DNA from: an uncultured Rikenella sp.
Lineage (GTDB): Bacteria; Bacteroidota; Bacteroidia; Bacteroidales; Rikenellaceae
NCBI RefSeq assembly: GCF_910577125.1
Contig: NZ_CAJTMN010000013.1
Location: 1 to 33,817, forward strand
Direction of reading: 5' to 3'
Length of the DNA stretch: 33,817 bases
The notes beneath the pieces were generated by a model. It was not told the origin of the DNA, did not search any database, and saw nothing but the letters and a program-made list of their open reading frames with translations. The stretch's first letter is position 1; the number at the start of each line of letters is the position of its first letter. The position numbers and the translations under genes are program-made. This document shows positions 1 to 7,292 of this stretch, one piece after another.

Positions 1-84
1 GCTTACCGCAGACGACCAGCTATAGCTGTCGTTGCCGACACCCACCGGACCGCCCAAGGGTGCGTAGCGGTAGCCCGGGGCGGG
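1..84 (-). pseudogene. Orphan FISUMP C-terminal cassette, cut by window edge
   Basis: Reading the minus strand from 84 down to 1 gives PAPGYR followed by a segment ending GNDSYSWSSAVS, open to the window edge. This is the characteristic tail of the Fibrobacter succinogenes major paralogous (FISUMP) domain, found in secreted or surface proteins of Bacteroidetes. It aligns without gaps over 27 residues with the cassette at 2449-2634. It starts 13 bases after the stop codon of the U32 gene on the same strand, so the N-terminal part of a FISUMP gene cannot be present upstream. There is no start codon. I therefore call it an orphan 3' fragment rather than a gene; its end lies outside the window. 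Confidence 0.7.
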
Positions 85-97
85 GTGAGCTCCCCTC

Positions 98-1345
98 CTA
101 TTGCGAAACCGCGACCAGCTTGAACACCTTGTCACCCCGGTGCACCTTCTCCGGCGTCCGGATCGAACACCGGCTCCCTTGCAAAGCGACCTCCACCGAC
201 TGCAAATCGACCCGAATCTCCTCCGGCGTGAACTCCAGCGCACCGGTCGTCGCCCCGAGAAACAGCAGCTTCTCGCCCAATGCCAGCGGAACCGCCTCGA
301 CCGACACCTCGGCCACCCCGATCCGGGCGAAATAGTTCGTCACCCGGCCTACCATCACCTTCTTCTCCGTCGCCGCCGAACCGTAGTGCTCCGACCACTC
401 GCCTAACCGCTGGCCCAGGTAGTAGCCGTCCCAGAAGTCGCGGTTGAAGACCGTCCGAAGCCGCTCCTTCAGCTCCGCCCCCAACTCGCGCGTAAACCGC
501 CCGTCGAGCACCGCCCGAACCCCCTCCTTATAGCACTCGCACACCCGCCGCACATACTCGCCCGACCGCGCCCGGCCCTCGATCTTCAGCACCCGCACCC
601 CGGCGTCGATCATTCGATCCAGAAACTCGATCGTGCAGAGGTCTTTCGGCGACATGATATGCTCGTTCTCCACCACCAACTGCGTCCCCGTCTCGACATC
701 CTCGACCCGGTACGACCGGCGGCACAGCTGACGGCACTCGCCCCGGTTGGCCGACTTCCACGCCTCGTGCAGACTCAGGTAGCACTTGCCCGAAACCGCC
801 ATGCACAAGGCGCCGTGCGCGAACATCTCGATCCGCACCCGGTCGCCTTTCGGCCCCCGGATGTCGCGCGCTTCGATCTGGTCATAGATATGTCGCACCT
901 TGTCCAACGAGAGCTCTCGCGCCAGCACCACCACATCCGCGTATTGCGCATAGAACGCCACCGCTTCCGTATTCCCGACGTTGAGCTGGGTCGAGATATG
1001 CACCTCGACACCCTGCTGCCGCGCATAGTTCATCGCCGCCTGATCCGCCACGATCACCGCATCGACCCCCTCCCGTTTCGCTCGATCCACCACCTGGCGC
1101 ATGTAGGGGATATCCTCGTCGAAGAGTACCGTATTGAGCGTCAGATAGGTTTTGATCCCCTGCTCGCGACAGGCCGCGACGATACGGGCCAGATCGTCGA
1201 GCGTGAAATTGACGCTCGATCCGGCCCGCATGTTCAGCCCCTGGACGCCGAAGTAGACGGAGTCGGCTCCGCCCTGTATCGCCCCCTGCAGCGACTCCCA
1301 CGAGCCGACCGGGCACATGACTTCGATTTCACGCTGTTCCGCCAT
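98..1345 (-). CDS. U32 family protein (YegQ/TrhP-like)
   Basis: About 415 residues. The U32 signature is clear: EMFAHGALCMAVSGKCYLS at residues 173-191, followed by NRGECRQLC at 200-208, which supplies four cysteines (181, 188, 204, 208). In characterised U32 proteins (TrhP, RlhA, UbiU/V) such cysteines hold an iron-sulfur cluster, and these proteins hydroxylate RNA or ubiquinone precursors rather than act as proteases. The N-terminal part is a TIM-barrel-like domain and a short C-terminal beta domain follows. I chose the ATG at 1345 because upstream residues of the open frame overlap rpiB and look unlike the family. It lies 13 bp after the rpiB stop, so the two are probably one transcript. 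Which RNA it modifies cannot be told from sequence alone. Confidence 0.9.
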   Translation of the reverse strand: MAEQREIEVMCPVGSWESLQGAIQGGADSVYFGVQGLNMRAGSSVNFTLDDLARIVAACREQGIKTYLTLNTVLFDEDIPYMRQVVDRAKREGVDAVIVADQAAMNYARQQGVEVHISTQLNVGNTEAVAFYAQYADVVVLARELSLDKVRHIYDQIEARDIRGPKGDRVRIEMFAHGALCMAVSGKCYLSLHEAWKSANRGECRQLCRRSYRVEDVETGTQLVVENEHIMSPKDLCTIEFLDRMIDAGVRVLKIEGRARSGEYVRRVCECYKEGVRAVLDGRFTRELGAELKERLRTVFNRDFWDGYYLGQRLGEWSEHYGSAATEKKVMVGRVTNYFARIGVAEVSVEAVPLALGEKLLFLGATTGALEFTPEEIRVDLQSVEVALQGSRCSIRTPEKVHRGDKVFKLVAVSQ

Positions 1346-1358
1346 CTCGGTCTGCCGG

Positions 1359-1796
1359 TTAGAGGTCGATCTGTTCCACACGCCGCACATGCCGCCCGCC
1401 CTCGAACTCGGCCGCGAAAAAGGCGTCCAGAATCTCTGCCGCCTGCGCCTCGGTGACGAACCGGGCCGGAAGCGAGCAGACGTTGGCATCGTTGTGCTGC
1501 CGCGCGAGGGTGGCGATCTCGGGACACCAGCAGATGGCGGCCCGCACGTGCGGATGTTTGTTGAGGGTCATGCTGATCCCGTTGGCGCTGCCGCACAGCG
1601 CGACGCCGAGATCGCACCGCCGTTCGGCCACCTCGCGCCCCAGGGCGTGGGCGTAGACGGGATAATCGACGCTCTCGCCGCTGTGCGTACCGAGGTCTTT
1701 GACGGCGTATCCTTTGGCCAGCAGGTAGCCGGCGACGAACTCTTTCATCTCGTAGCCGGCGTGGTCGCTGGCGATGGCGACGTTAAAAGTCTTCAT
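1359..1796 (-). CDS. rpiB: Ribose 5-phosphate isomerase B
   Basis: 145 residues, the usual RpiB length. It interconverts ribose 5-phosphate and ribulose 5-phosphate in the cytosolic pentose phosphate pathway. Recognisable motifs are the N-terminal ASDHAGYEMK phosphate-binding segment, LCGSANGISM around the catalytic cysteine (Cys68), and ARQHNDANV near residue 100, which contributes to the partner-subunit active site. The sugar-specific LacA/LacB group is related, but the CGSANG loop fits RpiB of Bacteroidetes. A -7 promoter box lies 32 bp upstream, inside the short gap after the preceding gene, and the U32 gene follows 13 bp downstream. Confidence 0.95.
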   Translation of the reverse strand: MKTFNVAIASDHAGYEMKEFVAGYLLAKGYAVKDLGTHSGESVDYPVYAHALGREVAERRCDLGVALCGSANGISMTLNKHPHVRAAICWCPEIATLARQHNDANVCSLPARFVTEAQAAEILDAFFAAEFEGGRHVRRVEQIDL

Positions 1797-1827
1797 AAAA
1801 GGGTTTCTCCTGATTTTTCAACGCCGC

Positions 1828-1835
1828 CAAAGGTA
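1828..1835 (-). promoter_or_regulatory. -7 promoter box for rpiB-U32 genes
   Basis: The minus strand reads TACCTTTG, matching the Bacteroidetes sigma-AB -7 consensus TAnnTTTG, 32 bp before the rpiB start. I see no good TTTG at the -33 position. Confidence 0.55.
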
Positions 1836-1838
1836 CGA

Positions 1839-2360
1839 TTATTTTGCGGGATTGCCGATGCACTCGACAACGGGAACGGCATGCTCCTCCTGAAAACAGT
1901 AGGTGCCGGAGAGGTTTTCGTAGACGTACGGAACATATTGCAGCACCTGTAGGGCGACGAACTTGCCGTCCCGCGAGCGTCGGACATCGAGCCGCACGGG
2001 GCCGCTCTCCTTTCGCCGCACGGCGCGCAGGTCGTCGAACCTCCCCCGTTCGATCAGGTCGACGAGCTCCTGCCCGGAGACCCCTTCGAAATAGAGCGAA
2101 TAGCCTTCGACGGGACTTTTGGTCGGTTGATATACGGTCTCTTTACCTCCGAAAAAGAGCTTCAGTATGCCGACGATCATGGCGGTAAAGGCGCCGACGG
2201 TGCACAGCATATAAATGGAAGAGCCGGTGTCGCGGACGGTGGTCGAGGCCAGATAAAGCAGGATTCCGCCGGCCACCAGTGCTGTTCCGACCAGCATCGC
2301 TTTGGTGCTTCTGCGTTTGACAATCAAGTTTTCCTGTGCTGAAATATTTTGTGCAGACAT
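1839..2360 (-). CDS. Small two-helix membrane protein of unknown function
   Basis: 173 residues. The first 20 are polar, then two hydrophobic helices follow at about 21-39 and 50-70, separated by a short loop, and a soluble domain of about 100 residues completes it. The soluble part includes a YFEGVSGQELVDLIERGRFDD segment spread over about residues 90-110 and a closing YVPYVYENLSGTYCF. I recognise no catalytic motif. Uncharacterised proteins of this layout occur in Bacteroidales. The ATG at 2360 follows an A/T-rich leader. Its 5' side faces the repeat-rich gap, and the rpiB promoter sits immediately after its stop codon. Confidence 0.75.
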   Translation of the reverse strand: MSAQNISAQENLIVKRRSTKAMLVGTALVAGGILLYLASTTVRDTGSSIYMLCTVGAFTAMIVGILKLFFGGKETVYQPTKSPVEGYSLYFEGVSGQELVDLIERGRFDDLRAVRRKESGPVRLDVRRSRDGKFVALQVLQYVPYVYENLSGTYCFQEEHAVPVVECIGNPAK

Positions 2361-2448
2361 GATTTTCGTTTTTTAAAGTGTTTTTTGTTTTGTATCCCGC
2401 GGGGCGGGATCGTTTCGAATAGATGCGGTAGGCCGAACACCTTGCGGC

Positions 2449-2634
2449 CCCGCCCCGGGCTACCGCAATTCGAGCTTGGGAGTTCCCGTGTATGTCGGCA
2501 ATCGTGGGTACAACTGGGCATCTTCTGTCAGCGAAACCCATGGTATGAGTCTGGATTTCAGCGTGACGTGGCTCGTTCCCAGCAGCACGGCATACCGTGC
2601 GGTCGGTCTTCCGTTGCGTTGCCTCTCGGAATAA
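2449..2634 (+). pseudogene. Orphan FISUMP C-terminal cassette (complete)
   Basis: Read in frame from 2449, this gives PAPGYR, then a variable stretch with VGNRGYNWASSVS, and ends GLPLRCLSE and a TAA at 2632-2634. That is the FISUMP domain tail. From the APG codons it holds 60 codons plus stop, exactly the length of the cassette at 26452-26634. The same frame hits a stop at 2374-2376, there is no usable start, and only 88 bases separate it from the divergent gene starting at 2360, so no N-terminal half can exist here. The last six residues, the stop and four bases beyond it are identical to the other complete copy. Confidence 0.75.
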
Positions 2635-2712
2635 ACGGAAGGCTGACACGGCCAATTGCCCACCGCGGGCACGCGGGGCCTGCCCGGCCCGAGGGCAGTC
2701 GAAGCTCGAACC

Positions 2713-2783
2713 GCGCGCCACGTTTTAATGGGGAAATCGTCAAAATGCGGTTGCGCGTTTTGACAAGATTTCCCAAAGCGCGC
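2713..2783 (+). repeat. Long three-step hairpin repeat, copy 1
   Basis: Outer arms are GCGCGC. The middle stem is GGGAAATC with GATTTCCC. The inner stem is GTCAAAATGCG with CGCGTTTTGAC, with one G-T wobble and a loop of GTTG. The architecture matches the reverse complement of 3196-3270 and 26661-26733, including the ACG..TTTA-type 5' bulge and the GGAAAA/AGAAAA tail, while the middle and inner stems differ in sequence. Confidence 0.65.
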
Positions 2784-2964
2784 AGAAAAACAAGGTCGAA
2801 ACCCTGCGACCCGCAGGGTCGCGCGGGCCGGAGCCACCCCAGGCGTAGGCCTGCAACTTCGCGAAGCTCGTTTCCGGCCTCGCTGGCGCCGACCCGCTAC
2901 TAACTCAACCCAGAAACGGTTCAAGCCGCCGCCCATTCGTCCTCGGCGCGCCCTCCCTCGCGCC

Positions 2965-3004
2965 GGTGCCTTCGGGCACCCCGAAATGGCAGCCTCTACC
3001 CCAA
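2965..3004 (+). repeat. 40-base interspersed repeat, copy 1
   Basis: Begins GGTGCCTTCGGGCAC (a small hairpin) and ends GCCTCTACCCCAA. It matches 26734-26773 at 36 of 40 positions by eye, with no gaps. Neither copy is in a recognisable gene. Confidence 0.65.
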
Positions 3005-3066
3005 GACCGAGGCCGGCGACCCAAAGGGTCGCAAGAGTTCTGCTCAATCCTTTGCCATTTCGGGCT

Positions 3067-3102
3067 GCGCGCTCCCCGGGTGGGCCGAACGGCCCAGCGC
3101 GC
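3067..3102. repeat. GCGCGC-bounded hairpin
   Basis: GCGCGC arms enclose a perfect inner stem TGGGCCG/CGGCCCA with a two-base AA turn at 3081-3096. It shares the GCGCGC outer arms with the longer hairpins in this region, but the interior is shorter and unrelated. Confidence 0.45.
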
Positions 3103-3195
3103 AAGCCCGGCGATTCCTCGCGGAATCGCGCTACTCGCTCTCGGCCCAGTGTCAGCCCATGCGGCTCCGCTGTCGCTCCGCCGCCCCACTTTTCC

Positions 3196-3270
3196 GCGCG
3201 CCTTGGGCGATTCATTCTGTTTCGGCTCATCGCCGAAACAGTTGAATCGCCATCTAAGGCGTCGGCGCGC
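3196..3270 (-). repeat. Long three-step hairpin repeat, copy 2
   Basis: Outer GCGCGC arms, middle stem GGCGATTCA with TGAATCGCC (9 bp perfect), inner stem CTGTTTCGGC with GCCGAAACAG (10 bp perfect) and a five-base loop. It is closely related to 26661-26733, where the inner stem starts CTA and closes TAG instead of CTG and CAG, a compensated base-pair change. Confidence 0.75.
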
Positions 3271-3288
3271 GATTGGTTTGAGGGTACT

Positions 3289-3312
3289 GTTCTTTCTGTG
3301 AACAGAAAGAAC
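3289..3312. repeat. Perfect 10-bp hairpin repeat with TGAA loop, copy 1
   Basis: Left arm GTTCTTTCTG, loop TGAA, and a right arm that is the exact reverse complement. It is preceded by GAGGGTACT and followed by CAAAGAAACT. The same flanks and loop recur at the end of the window (33784-33807) with two compensated pair changes in the stem. It has no T-run, so it is not a standard terminator. Confidence 0.75.
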
Positions 3313-3407
3313 CAAAGAAACTTCAGAGCGCACCCCTACGGGATGCTCTGGCCGGGTCTACCCGAACCGTGCGGCAGTCCCTCCCTAAATTTGATAAAAT
3401 AGATGGA

Positions 3408-3857
3408 TTAGATCACGATACGGCGCAGGGCATAGACACACCCGTCGCCTGCCCGCGAAACAGCGACCGCCGCTCCGCAAGCGTTCCCGCACAACGACAT
3501 CCGCCATGCGGCGAAAGCCCGGGCCGCAGAAGCCCGTCCCAAATAGGTCAGAAAAAGATCCGTCGATTGAAATATCGGACTCCACAACGCCCGGCGCATC
3601 CCCGTCAGCCAGAAACAACGCGCCTCGGGCATCCCCGTCCGGGCTCCGCCCAACCCTCTCGCAAAGACCTCGCTCTCCACCCCCGCAATCAGCACGACCC
3701 CCTCTTCCAGCGTCGAAGCAGCATCCGGCATCCGATACCCCTCGTCGGCCGCAACCGGGCTCCATATCCGCCCCTCGGCCGAAACGATACGAGCCGCCCC
3801 CGCCACAACCAGCAGAGCGGCACAGATCAATGAAATATAGATCGACAGACGACGCAT
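3408..3857 (-). CDS. Small secreted hypothetical protein
   Basis: 149 residues from the ATG at 3857. The first 27 residues are a plausible signal peptide (MRRLSIYIS, then a hydrophobic ICAALLVVAGAA core and a small-residue region ending VSA). The mature part has no domain I recognise; it is rich in alanine, arginine and glycine with several cysteines. I prefer this start to the upstream in-frame ATG at 3944, because the upstream residues are unlike a signal peptide and because a TACTTTTG -7 box ends only 5 bases before 3857. Coding status is uncertain, since a GC-rich opposite-strand frame also stays open. Confidence 0.45.
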   Translation of the reverse strand: MRRLSIYISLICAALLVVAGAARIVSAEGRIWSPVAADEGYRMPDAASTLEEGVVLIAGVESEVFARGLGGARTGMPEARCFWLTGMRRALWSPIFQSTDLFLTYLGRASAARAFAAWRMSLCGNACGAAVAVSRAGDGCVYALRRIVI

Positions 3858-3862
3858 CCGGA

Positions 3863-3870
3863 CAAAAGTA
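3863..3870 (-). promoter_or_regulatory. -7 promoter box just before the 3857 start
   Basis: Minus strand TACTTTTG, matching TAnnTTTG, with a TTT about 18 bases upstream. The box ends 5 bases before the proposed ATG, so the transcript would have almost no leader. Confidence 0.45.
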
Positions 3871-3970
3871 GTGAAAAAATCGAATTCGAAATCCGATTTT
3901 TCGAACCTGTACCTCAAGCAAAAACAATACCAGAAACACGGCATTCGACCGGCAAATCCGCAGAAAAGGT

Positions 3971-3978
3971 TATCTTTG
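3971..3978 (+). promoter_or_regulatory. -7 promoter box for the beta-galactosidase gene
   Basis: TATCTTTG matches TAnnTTTG, 71 bases before the ATG at 4050. The leader would be about 65 bases. No clear -33 TTTG is seen. Confidence 0.55.
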
Positions 3979-4049
3979 TTTCACTGTCGGCCCGGACGCC
4001 TCCGATGCCGGCACCGTTTTTTGAAACCAACCAAACTCTTTACTTTTTT

Positions 4050-7000
4050 ATGAAAAACCTGTGGATGAGCCTGCTGGCAACCGTCTCCGCCGTCGGCTTC
4101 GGCGGCGCTGTCCGGGCCCAGAGCTTTACCGAATGGCAGGACCCGAAGGTGAATGCCGTGAACCGGGCCCCGATGCGGGCTTCGTTCTTCGCCTACGAAA
4201 CGCCGGAAAAAGCGATGGCCGGCGAACCGGAAACCTCCGACCGCTACCTGTCGCTGAACGGCAAATGGAAATTCTTCTTCGTCGAGAACGCCGACCAGCG
4301 GCCGACGGATTTCTATAAGACCGACTACAACTCCACCGGCTGGGGAACGATCTCCGTGCCCGGCATCTGGCAAGTGAACGGCTACGGCGACCCGGTCTAC
4401 ATCAACCCCGGCTACCCGTGGAGCCACATCGAACGGCCGACCCCGCCGCGCATCCCCGCTCAGGACAACTATGTCGGCTCTTATATCCGCGAGGTGACCG
4501 TGCCGGCGGACTGGAAAGGCGACGCCATCTACATCCATTTCGGGAGCGTCACCTCGAACCTCTACCTGTGGGTGAACGGCAAATTTGTGGGGTATAGCGA
4601 GGACAGCAAGCTCGGCGCCAAGTTCGACCTCACGAAATACCTCGTCCCGGGGCGCGAGAACAAGATCGCCTTTCAGGTCTTCCGGTGGTGCGACGGCAGC
4701 TACCTCGAAGACCAGGACTTCTGGCGCCTCAGCGGGGTGGCCAGAGGGGTCTATATGTATGCCCGACCGCAGACCCGACTGGGGGATATCCGTGTGGTGA
4801 CCGATCTTGACGGCCAATATAAGGATGCCACCTTGAAGGTGGATGCCGACGTGGTCAATGCCACGGGGGCGACCCGCATCGATGTGGAACTGGTCGATCC
4901 GGCGGGCCAAACCGTCGTCTCGAAACAGGGCATCAGGACGGGCAAGGGGGGAGCCGTTCGGCTGGATATTCCGGTCGAGAATCCGGCCAAGTGGAGTGCC
5001 GAGGCGCCGAACCTCTACAAGCTGCTCGTTACCGTGGACAACGGCAGCGGCAAGGCGGCTGCGCGGGAGTATATCCCGGTGAACGTCGGGTTCCGCAAAA
5101 TCGAAATCAAAGATTCGCAGGTGCTGGTCAACGGGCAGCCGGTGCTCTTCAAGGGGGCAGACCGGCATGAGCTCGACCCGACCTACGGCTATCATGTGCC
5201 GCGCGAGACGATGCTCCGGGATATCGAGATTCTGAAACGCTTCAACTTCAACGCCGTCCGGACGTCGCACTATCCGAACGACCCGTACTGGTACGACCTG
5301 TGCGACCGGTACGGCATCTATCTGGTGGACGAGGCCAACGTCGAGGCGCACGGGATGGGCTACGGCAAGGAGAACCTCGGGGGCGACGCCCGGTTCGAAC
5401 GGGCACACGTCGAACGGGGGTCGCGGATGGCGCTGCGGGACAAGAACCACCCGTCGGTGATCTTCTGGTCGCTGGGCAACGAGTCGGGCGACGGCGCCAA
5501 TTTCCGCAAGGAGTACGAGTGGATCAAAAGCTACGACTCCACCCGTCCGGTGCAGTACGAGCGGGCGATCTGGGATGCCGGGGATACGACCGGCGCGCAC
5601 TATAGCGACATCTGGTGCCCGATGTACACCCGGGTCGCCGAGATGGAGGGGCTGGGCAAGGATCCGCACCTCGGGCGGGTGGACGGCCGGCCGGTGATTC
5701 TGTGCGAGTATGCCCACGCCATGGGGAACTCCTTAGGCGGATTCGCCGACTACTGGGAGGTCATCCGCCGCTATCCGAACCTCCAGGGGGGATTCATCTG
5801 GGACTTCGTGGATCAGGCGCTGCGCGGGTACGACAAGGCGGGGAATATGATCTACACCTACGGCGGGGACTACGGGAAGTACACCGTCTCGGACAACAAC
5901 TTCAACTGCAACGGGCTCATCAATCCGGATCGCGAACCGAATCCGCACATGTACGAGGCGGGGTATATCCAGCGGTCGATCCTGACGACGCCGGTCGACT
6001 TGCAGAAGGGGATCGTGGAGGTCTACAACGAGAATTTCTTCATCGACCTCTCGCGGTACTATATGGTGTGGCAGCTGCGCGACAACGGGACGGTCGTGCG
6101 GCAGGGAATTGTCAACGACCTGAACGTCGCGCCGCAACAGCGGGTGCAGGTGGCTCTGCCGGGCTACGCCGTACCGGCTTCGGCGGCGGGCGAACTGCTG
6201 CTGGATGTGGAATACGTGCTGAAGGCGCAGGACGGGATTCTGCCGGCGGGGACGGTCGTGGCTTACGACCAGATGGCGGTGCGGCCGTATGAGGGGTGGA
6301 ACGCTTCGGTGGCGGCGACGAAAGTGGCCCCACGCATCGAGCCGAATACGCGGGCGATCGTCGTCGTGGCGGGCGACAACCGGCTCTACTTCAGCCGCCG
6401 GACGGGCCTCCTGACCGACTATACGATGGACGGCACGGAGCTGATCGAGACGGGCTGCGCGCTGCGGCCGATGTTCTGGCGCGCACCGACCGACAACGAC
6501 TTCGGGGCGGGACAGCAGAAACGGTTCGAGCTGTGGAAAAATCCGGAGATGCGGCTCAAATCGCTGAAAGATTCGACCCTTGCGGACGGGAACATTCTGG
6601 TAAGCAGCGTATTCGAGCTGCCGAAACTGTTCGCGACCCTGACCGTCGACTACACGATCAACGGGGCGGGCGAGATCGCGGTTTCCCAGAAACTGACCAC
6701 CGATCCGACGAAAGAGAAGATGCCGAATCTGTTCCGCTTCGGGATGGAGCTGACGCTGCCCGAGACGTTCCGCACGATCGACTTCTACGGACGCGGGCCG
6801 TGGGAGAACTACATCGACCGGCAGGGGGCGGCCCGGATCGGCCGCTACGCCCAGTCGGTGGACGATCAGTACTGGGGCTACATCCGGCCGCAGGAGAGCG
6901 GAAACAAGAGCGACCTGCGGTGGTGGCAGCTGACGAACCGCGACGGCGCGGGCATACGGATCGAATCGGACGCCCCGTTCGAAGCCTCGGCGCTGCCGTA

Positions 7001-7211
7001 CGCGATGGAGGATCTGGACGACGGGCCGGGCAAAGACCAGCGCCACTCAGGGTCGCTCGTGAAGCGTGACTTCGTGACCCTCAACATCGCTTCGCGGCAG
7101 ATGGGGCTCGGGTGCGAGGACAGCTGGGGGGCATGGCCGCTGGCCAAATACCTGATGCCGTACGGCGACTACGAATTCCGGTTCGTGTTGCGTCCGACGA
7201 CCCGGAAATAG
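4050..7211 (+). CDS. lacZ: Periplasmic beta-galactosidase, glycoside hydrolase family 2
   Basis: About 1,053 residues, the LacZ-type GH2 length. It hydrolyses terminal beta-galactosides. The ATG at 4050 begins a signal peptide (hydrophobic SLLATVSAVGFGGAV core ending AVRA, then QSFTEW), so the enzyme is exported, unlike E. coli LacZ. Domain order: jelly-roll sugar-binding domain (about 40-215), immunoglobulin-like domain (215-325), TIM barrel (330-620), DUF4981-type domain, then the C-terminal beta-sandwich (about 740-1020). The acid/base is Glu478 in LGNESGDG and the nucleophile Glu553 in ILCEYAHAMGNS, spaced 75 apart as in LacZ (461 and 537). No SusC/SusD genes lie nearby, so the natural glycan is not indicated. 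Confidence 0.95.
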   Translation: MKNLWMSLLATVSAVGFGGAVRAQSFTEWQDPKVNAVNRAPMRASFFAYETPEKAMAGEPETSDRYLSLNGKWKFFFVENADQRPTDFYKTDYNSTGWGTISVPGIWQVNGYGDPVYINPGYPWSHIERPTPPRIPAQDNYVGSYIREVTVPADWKGDAIYIHFGSVTSNLYLWVNGKFVGYSEDSKLGAKFDLTKYLVPGRENKIAFQVFRWCDGSYLEDQDFWRLSGVARGVYMYARPQTRLGDIRVVTDLDGQYKDATLKVDADVVNATGATRIDVELVDPAGQTVVSKQGIRTGKGGAVRLDIPVENPAKWSAEAPNLYKLLVTVDNGSGKAAAREYIPVNVGFRKIEIKDSQVLVNGQPVLFKGADRHELDPTYGYHVPRETMLRDIEILKRFNFNAVRTSHYPNDPYWYDLCDRYGIYLVDEANVEAHGMGYGKENLGGDARFERAHVERGSRMALRDKNHPSVIFWSLGNESGDGANFRKEYEWIKSYDSTRPVQYERAIWDAGDTTGAHYSDIWCPMYTRVAEMEGLGKDPHLGRVDGRPVILCEYAHAMGNSLGGFADYWEVIRRYPNLQGGFIWDFVDQALRGYDKAGNMIYTYGGDYGKYTVSDNNFNCNGLINPDREPNPHMYEAGYIQRSILTTPVDLQKGIVEVYNENFFIDLSRYYMVWQLRDNGTVVRQGIVNDLNVAPQQRVQVALPGYAVPASAAGELLLDVEYVLKAQDGILPAGTVVAYDQMAVRPYEGWNASVAATKVAPRIEPNTRAIVVVAGDNRLYFSRRTGLLTDYTMDGTELIETGCALRPMFWRAPTDNDFGAGQQKRFELWKNPEMRLKSLKDSTLADGNILVSSVFELPKLFATLTVDYTINGAGEIAVSQKLTTDPTKEKMPNLFRFGMELTLPETFRTIDFYGRGPWENYIDRQGAARIGRYAQSVDDQYWGYIRPQESGNKSDLRWWQLTNRDGAGIRIESDAPFEASALPYAMEDLDDGPGKDQRHSGSLVKRDFVTLNIASRQMGLGCEDSWGAWPLAKYLMPYGDYEFRFVLRPTTRK

Positions 7212-7232
7212 CGCTCTTCGCAACAAAACACG

Positions 7233-7278
7233 CACATCGGGCGGTGGAGAACAAGGTTGTTCTCCACCGCCCGATGTG
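7233..7278. terminator. Bidirectional terminator, 22-bp stem
   Basis: Two perfect complementary arms (7233-7254 and 7257-7278) around a two-base centre. The plus strand continues TTTTCTCTC, and the minus strand reads into CGTGTTTTGTTG. It lies between two convergent genes, the beta-galactosidase and the AspT-type transporter. Confidence 0.9.
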
Positions 7279-7292
7279 TTTTCTCTCCCCTC

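Larger units (their letters stand above)
2640..3404. repeat. Repeat- and hairpin-rich intergenic region
   Basis: This stretch of roughly 760 bases holds no convincing gene. The several overlapping open frames on both strands carry no recognisable domain, and their composition is the arginine, proline and serine rich type produced by GC-rich non-coding DNA. What it does hold is a series of inverted repeats: 2713-2783, a 12-bp pair at 2980-2991 and 3053-3064 enclosing GCGACCC/GGGTCGC (3016-3032), 3067-3102, GCGATTCC/GGAATCGC (3110-3129), 3196-3270 and 3289-3312. Several of these recur at 26650-26970 and at the end of the window. It may encode structured RNA or be a mosaic of REP-like elements. 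Confidence 0.6.

Noticed and set aside
2394..2410. Hairpin ATCCCGC/GCGGGAT as a terminator
   Set aside because: No T-run follows on either strand, and it lies in the leader of the 2360 gene. It may only be part of the repeat block.
3981..5717. A 578-codon minus-strand open frame
   Set aside because: It lies opposite the beta-galactosidase with its catalytic motifs; a composition artefact.
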